Shown one piece after another: positions 59,825-64,000 of a DNA stretch of 64,000 nt. The notes below the pieces were generated by a model, which saw nothing but the letters and a program-made list of their open reading frames with translations, searched no databases and had not been told where the DNA came from. A program made the position numbers and the translations under genes. Source of the stretch: RHKX01 sp046330415 (GTDB lineage Bacteria > Actinomycetota > Thermoleophilia > Solirubrobacterales > 70-9); assembly GCA_046330415.1 (NCBI GenBank), contig JAXLSW010000019.1, positions 1 to 64,000 on the forward strand. The letters are read 5' to 3'. The number at the start of each line of letters is the position of its first letter. Position 1 is the stretch's first letter.

Positions 59825-60463
59825 GTGTCGCCTCTCACCCCACCCGCTTGCCTCATCTGCCGCCGTCCGCTCGTGCGCGCTCCGGCCGGGCCGACGCTCT
59901 GCCGTCGTTGCGAGGCCGCGATCGAGGCGGCGCCGGCGGCGTCCCTGCGCGCGGACGCGATCGACGACGGCTTCGCGGCCCTCCCGTATACGGGGGCGGG
60001 CCGAAAGCTCGTAGCCGCGCTCAAGTTCGGCCGCCTCCGCAGCGCCGCGGACCTCGCGGCGGCGTTGATCGAGGCTCGCGACCCCGCCGGCGTCCTCTCG
60101 GCCGGTGTGCTCGTCCCGGTCCCGGCTTCTCCGTTGCGGCTCGCTCGCCGCGGCATGGATCCCGCCCGGGAGATCGCGGTCGCCGTGGCCGCGCGGACGG
60201 GAGCCACCGTCACCGACCCGCTGCGCCGCCGCGACCTGCGCCGCCAGCGCGGCGGCGGCCGCGAGCGGCGGATGCGCTCTCCGCCCCGCATCCGCGTCAG
60301 CGGCCCACTCCCCACCGAGGTCGTGCTCGTCGATGACGTCGTCACCACCGGCGCCACGGTCGATGCCTGCGCGCGGGCGTTGCGGCGCGGTGGAGCCGAG
60401 CGGGTCCGCGCCGTCGCGCTCGCCGCGGTGCCGGCCTCGCGGGCGGGTGGACGAGGTGCATAG
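59825..60463 (+). CDS. ComF-family phosphoribosyltransferase-like protein
   Basis: 212 residues. An N-terminal zinc knuckle (CLICRRPL ... LCRRC) is followed by a PRTase-like domain ending with VVLVDDVVTTGATV, the PRPP-binding motif. ComF proteins take part in DNA uptake in competent bacteria, but many hosts are not known to be competent. GTG at 59825 with an AAGGG immediately upstream. It sits 35 bp before the hibernation factor gene; comF upstream of hpf and secA is a common arrangement in several phyla. Confidence 0.9.
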   Translation: MSPLTPPACLICRRPLVRAPAGPTLCRRCEAAIEAAPAASLRADAIDDGFAALPYTGAGRKLVAALKFGRLRSAADLAAALIEARDPAGVLSAGVLVPVPASPLRLARRGMDPAREIAVAVAARTGATVTDPLRRRDLRRQRGGGRERRMRSPPRIRVSGPLPTEVVLVDDVVTTGATVDACARALRRGGAERVRAVALAAVPASRAGGRGA

Positions 60464-60497
60464 AGTGGACGGGGTCAGCGACCGCAGGAGGACAACC

Positions 60498-60845
60498 GTG
60501 GATATCGACGTCGTCGGCCGGGGCTATGAGGTGGACGAGGAAGTTCGCGACCGGATCCGCAAGCGCTTCGACCGGGTCGAGAAGCAGGTCTCCGAGCACG
60601 CGCGCCTCGAGGTGGTCCTGCGCGAGGAGGCCAACCCCTCGATCCCCGAGAAGTTCGTCGCCGAGGCGACGCTCCGGCTCAAGGGCGTGACCCTGCACGC
60701 GGAGGAGCGGGCGACCCGAATGGAGGCGGCCGTCAAGTCCGTCTCCCAGGACATCCGCCGTCAGGTGAAGCGGCATCGTGAGCTGCGCCGCAAGCGCTCG
60801 GTGGCGCGGCGGATGGCCGGCCGTGCCAAGGGCGACGCGGTCTGA
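60498..60845 (+). CDS. hpf: Ribosome hibernation promoting factor, short form
   Basis: 115 residues: MDIDVVGRGYEVDEEVRDRIRKRFDRVEKQ, then ARLEVVLREE and the second strand EATLRLKGVTLHAEERATRMEAAVKSVSQDIRRQVKRHRELRRKRS. The fold is HPF/YfiA, with the basic helices that contact the ribosomal A/P sites. It lacks the C-terminal dimerisation domain of the long actinobacterial form, so it should behave more like YfiA or short HPF. GTG at 60498 with AGGAGG seven bases upstream. Confidence 0.92.
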   Translation: MDIDVVGRGYEVDEEVRDRIRKRFDRVEKQVSEHARLEVVLREEANPSIPEKFVAEATLRLKGVTLHAEERATRMEAAVKSVSQDIRRQVKRHRELRRKRSVARRMAGRAKGDAV

Positions 60846-60892
60846 GCCGAGCCCGTCGCGGAGCCGTACTGCGCGGCGGCTAGTCTGAGCTG

Positions 60893-62341
60893 ATGACCCG
60901 GGATGGCTCCGTTTCGCAGACTGCCTCCGAGCCCGTCGCGGTGAGCGGATCAGCTGTCGCCGAGCTGCGCCGCCGCGCGCTCAACGACCCCGGGACCCCC
61001 GTCCTCCTCGTCGACGACGAGCTGCGGATCCGCATGAGCTCTGAGAAGGCATCCGCCGAGCTCGGTGCCGAACCACTGCTCGGGGCGTCGCTGCTCGACG
61101 TCCTCGAGGCGGGCCCCAGCGCCCAGCGGCTCCGGGATGCCGCCGAGCGGGCGCGGTCGGGCAGCGAGACTCGAGTCGAGCTGCAGCTCCCGTCGGGGGT
61201 GCGGACGCTGCGCCTGGTTCCCCTCAGCGGCGCGCCGAAGCGCGCCGAGCCGCTGACCCTGATCGCGATCACCGACGAGCAGGGCGGCAACGGCAACGCC
61301 GGCGTCGACGACAGCGACGAGATCGAGGAGCTCCGATCTCGCGCCAACGATCTCGAGACGCTCGCGACCGCGGCTCGCGCGCTCGCTCGCAGCAGCTACC
61401 CCGACGAAGCCCGCCGCACGATCTGCGAGGCCGCCATCGACGTGGCCGGGGCGGACACGGCCGCTCTCATCGAGCTCAGCGCCGACGGCCAGGGCCTGGT
61501 CGTTGCGGCGGCGAGCGGAGCCGACATCGAGGGCCGGACGATCGCGACGGACCGCGCGCTCCACGCCGCCCGCGCCTTCTCGACGGGCCGCGCCGAGTTC
61601 ACCCCCGCGATCGGACCCGCCGCCGGGTCCGCCGGGTGGCCGCTCGGCGAGTCGGGCGTCGATACGGCCTCCTGGCATCCGGTTCGCCGCTCGATCGGGA
61701 TCCGGGCGGTGATCGTGGTCGGCTGGCGCCATCCCCAGCCTCCCCCCGGCGACCGCATGATGGGCTCGATGGAACTCCTCGCGGGCGAGGCCGCGGTCGC
61801 GATCGACCGCGCCGCCGCGCTCGAGCAGCTCACCGAGATGGCGCGGACCGACCCGCTCACCGAGCTCTGCAACCGCCGCGCCTGGCAGGACGAGCTGTCC
61901 AGGGAGCTCGCCCGCTCCGAGCGTGGCGGCCAGCCGCTCGCGATCGGCCTCCTCGACCTGGATGAGCTGAAGAGCTACAACGACCGCTGGGGTCACGCCG
62001 CGGGCGATCGGGTCCTGCTTACGGCGGCCGCCCGATGGCGCCGCCGCCTCCGCCTCACCGACATCCTGGCGCGGATCGGCGGCGACGAGTTCGCGGTGAC
62101 CATGCCCGGCTGCACCCTCGAGCAGGCGGTCGGGATCGGCGACCAGCTCCGGGCCGCGCTCCCGGACGGGCTCTCGTGCTCGATCGGCGTGGCGGAATGG
62201 AGTCGTGCGGAGTCGGCCTCGGAGCTCTTGGGACGTGCCGACGAGGCGCTCTACGCCGCCAAGAACTCGGGTCGGGATGCGACTGTCTCGCTTCCCACAC
62301 CCGTCGGGCCGCGGGCCGGTCGTCCGCTACCCTCGTCCTAG
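60893..62341 (+). CDS. Diguanylate cyclase with PAS-like and GAF domains
   Basis: 482 residues. Region 1-145 includes a PAS-like stretch (VLLVDDELRIRMSSEKASAELGAEPLLGASLLDVLE). Residues about 145-310 form a GAF-like sensory domain (ETLATAARALARSSYPDEARRTICEAAIDVAGADTAALIEL). The C-terminal GGDEF domain is complete: DPLTELCNRRAWQDEL, LDELKSYNDRWGHAAGD, RIGGDEFAVT. An inhibitory I-site RxxD (RLTD) lies exactly five residues before GGDEF. It should make c-di-GMP, with product feedback. The stop abuts the secA ATG with no gap. Confidence 0.92.
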   Translation: MTRDGSVSQTASEPVAVSGSAVAELRRRALNDPGTPVLLVDDELRIRMSSEKASAELGAEPLLGASLLDVLEAGPSAQRLRDAAERARSGSETRVELQLPSGVRTLRLVPLSGAPKRAEPLTLIAITDEQGGNGNAGVDDSDEIEELRSRANDLETLATAARALARSSYPDEARRTICEAAIDVAGADTAALIELSADGQGLVVAAASGADIEGRTIATDRALHAARAFSTGRAEFTPAIGPAAGSAGWPLGESGVDTASWHPVRRSIGIRAVIVVGWRHPQPPPGDRMMGSMELLAGEAAVAIDRAAALEQLTEMARTDPLTELCNRRAWQDELSRELARSERGGQPLAIGLLDLDELKSYNDRWGHAAGDRVLLTAAARWRRRLRLTDILARIGGDEFAVTMPGCTLEQAVGIGDQLRAALPDGLSCSIGVAEWSRAESASELLGRADEALYAAKNSGRDATVSLPTPVGPRAGRPLPSS

Positions 62342-64000
62342 ATGGCGAGAGGACTGATCGACAAGGCGCTGCGGCTCGGTGAGTCGCGGCAGTTCAAGGA
62401 GTACGAGAAGCGCGTCGCGGAGATCAACCGCTTCGAGCCGGAGATGGAGCTGCTCGAGGATCAGGAGATCCGCGAGGAGGCCGAAGAGCTCCGCGAGCGA
62501 GCCCGAGGCGGCGAGTCGCTCGACGACCTGCTCCCGGAGGCGTTCGCGCTGTGCCGGGAGGCCGGCAAGCGCACGCTCGGCCAGCGCCACTACGACGTCC
62601 AGCTGATCGGCGGGATGGTCCTGCACTCGGGCGGCATCGCCGAGATGAAGACCGGTGAGGGCAAGACGCTCACCGGGACGCTCGCCGTGTTCCTCAACAC
62701 CCTCGCGGGCGAGAGCGTCCACGTCGTCACCGTCAACGACTACCTGGCCCGCCGCGACGCCGAGTGGATGAAGCCCCTGTACGACATGCTCGGCGTCTCC
62801 GTTGGCGTGCTGCAGGACAACGACCTCCCCGAGCACGGCGACCGCCGCCACGCCGCCTACGACGCCGACGTCACCTTCGGCACCAACTCCGAGTTCGGCT
62901 TCGATCACCTGCGCGACAACATGGCTCCTTCGCTCGAGCGGTGCTTCCAGCGCGGGCATCCCTTCGCGATCGTCGACGAGGTCGACAACATCCTCATCGA
63001 CGAGGCGCGCACTCCGCTCATCATCTCCGGCTCCCCGGAGGCCGCGGCCGACCTCTACTACACGTTCGCCCGCCTGGCCAAGAGCCTCGAGGGCGTCGAG
63101 GCGAAGCCGAAGCTGAAGGCGCTCGGCGAGTCGCGAGACACCTCCGAGGCTGAGTACGACTACGAGTACGACGAGAAGCACAAGACGGTCGCTCCCACCG
63201 AGCGCGGGGTCGAGAAGGCGGAGAAGTTCCTCGGCGTCGAGAACCTCTACCTCTCCGAGCACGGCACGCTCGTCAACCACCTGATCCAGTCGCTGAAGGC
63301 GGAGTCGCTCTACAAGCGCGACAAGGACTACGCCGTCGTCGACGGCGAGGTGATGATCATCGACGAGTTCACCGGCCGCATCCTCGAGGGCCGCCGCTGG
63401 TCGGAGGGTCTGCATCAGGCGGTCGAGGCGAAGGAGGGCGTCGCGATCCGCGAGGAGAACCAGACGCTCGCGACGATCACGCTCCAGAACTACTTCCGCC
63501 TCTACGAGAAGCTCAGCGGCATGACCGGCACGGCCCTCACCGAGGCCACCGAGTTCATGAAGATCTACGAGATCCCCGTCGTCGAGATCCCCACCAACCG
63601 GGACATGGTCCGCGACGACATGAACGACCAGATCTACAAGACCAAGGAAGGCAAGTGGAAGGCGGTCGTCAACGAGATCGACGAGCGCCACAAGACCGGG
63701 CAGCCGATCCTGATCGGAACCGTCTCGGTCGAGACCTCCGAGATGCTCTCCGCCCAGTTCAAGAAGCGGGGGATCGAGCATGAGGTCCTGAACGCGAAGC
63801 CCGAGTACGCCCAGCGCGAGGGTGAGACCGTCGCGCAGGCGGGCCGCCTCGGGGCGGTCACGATCGCGACCAACATGGCCGGCCGCGGCGTCGACATCAA
63901 GCTCGGAGGCGACGCCGAGATGCTCGCCGAGGGGGAGCTCCGCAAGCTCGGCGTGCGCCCCGGCGACGAGAACTACGACGAGGAGCTGGCGGCGCTGATG
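62342..64000 (+). CDS. secA: Preprotein translocase ATPase SecA (C-terminus beyond the right edge)
   Basis: 553 codons are visible, of about 900 expected. Walker A is MKTGEGKTLTGTLA (near residues 103-110), Walker B region is FAIVDEVDNILIDEARTPLIISG, and the second nucleotide-binding fold contains QPILIGTVSVETSEMLSAQF and TNMAGRGVDIKLGG. An acidic, Tyr-rich insertion (SEAEYDYEYDEKHKT, near residue 270) lies in the region between the Walker B motif and the preprotein-binding domain. It drives protein export through SecYEG. ATG at 62342 follows the diguanylate cyclase TAG directly; there is no separate Shine-Dalgarno, so translation is likely coupled. Confidence 0.98.
   Translation, partial: MARGLIDKALRLGESRQFKEYEKRVAEINRFEPEMELLEDQEIREEAEELRERARGGESLDDLLPEAFALCREAGKRTLGQRHYDVQLIGGMVLHSGGIAEMKTGEGKTLTGTLAVFLNTLAGESVHVVTVNDYLARRDAEWMKPLYDMLGVSVGVLQDNDLPEHGDRRHAAYDADVTFGTNSEFGFDHLRDNMAPSLERCFQRGHPFAIVDEVDNILIDEARTPLIISGSPEAAADLYYTFARLAKSLEGVEAKPKLKALGESRDTSEAEYDYEYDEKHKTVAPTERGVEKAEKFLGVENLYLSEHGTLVNHLIQSLKAESLYKRDKDYAVVDGEVMIIDEFTGRILEGRRWSEGLHQAVEAKEGVAIREENQTLATITLQNYFRLYEKLSGMTGTALTEATEFMKIYEIPVVEIPTNRDMVRDDMNDQIYKTKEGKWKAVVNEIDERHKTGQPILIGTVSVETSEMLSAQFKKRGIEHEVLNAKPEYAQREGETVAQAGRLGAVTIATNMAGRGVDIKLGGDAEMLAEGELRKLGVRPGDENYDEELAALM

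Overview
The window is about 64 kb of very GC-rich bacterial chromosome with dense coding on both strands, frequent GTG and TTG starts, and short gaps. The gene content (EthA-like flavin monooxygenase, MMPL transporter, acyl-CoA dehydrogenases, a TetR-regulated P450, many secreted or Tat-exported proteins) and the order lysA-hom-thrC-comF-hpf-GGDEF-secA point to an actinobacterium, most likely a deep-branching one such as Thermoleophilia/Solirubrobacterales. That placement is an inference; no rRNA gene is present. I see no integrase, transposase, phage or CRISPR.

Layout. 1-6.8 kb: flavin amine oxidase (cut by the left edge), L-serine dehydratase, a MYG1-family DHH protein, a saccharopine-dehydrogenase-like oxidoreductase, then a cytochrome P450 divergent from its likely TetR repressor with a clear promoter and operator between them. 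6.8-11.7 kb: a polyamine-type ABC transporter operon (permease, binding lipoprotein, ATPase, permease) ending with an overlapping GntR/FCD regulator. 11.7-25.8 kb: secreted lipase, alkyl sulfatase, acid phosphatase, MOSC protein, heparinase-like protein, a Baeyer-Villiger monooxygenase group, a lipoprotein, a GT-C-like membrane protein and a fumarylacetoacetate hydrolase-like protein. 25.9-28.4 kb: tRNA-Asp, then a small secreted protein bracketed by 121-bp direct repeats, then a Tat-exported oxidoreductase. 28.6-37.3 kb: amine oxidase translationally coupled to a ferritin, an enolase-superfamily protein, an amino acid permease, and a three-gene unit (carbamoylase, arginine-deiminase-like enzyme, Orn/Lys/Arg decarboxylase) that could convert arginine to putrescine. 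37.3-42.2 kb: two adjacent delta-60-repeat secreted proteins and a CBS/CorC membrane protein.

42.2-44.85 kb is abnormal: five consecutive genes on both strands carry frameshifts, ending inside the 3' end of an MMPL transporter. Intact genes lie on both sides, so consensus error looks more likely than decay. 46.9-55 kb: thiolase, metallo-hydrolase, methyltransferase, a CWB2-like surface protein, an acyl-CoA dehydrogenase under a TetR-type operator, an M23 peptidase with coiled coil, and a low-complexity exported protein. 55.1-64 kb: a pair of 47-bp hairpin repeats, a hydrolase, then the aspartate-family amino acid cluster leading to secA, which runs off the right edge.

The most unusual non-coding content is two families of dispersed palindromic repeats: a 50-bp element with CGAACGTACG-type ends (2 copies) and a 47-bp hairpin (4 copies). 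Two of the 47-bp copies sit inside the 121-bp two-hairpin direct repeats that bracket the small secreted gene next to tRNA-Asp.
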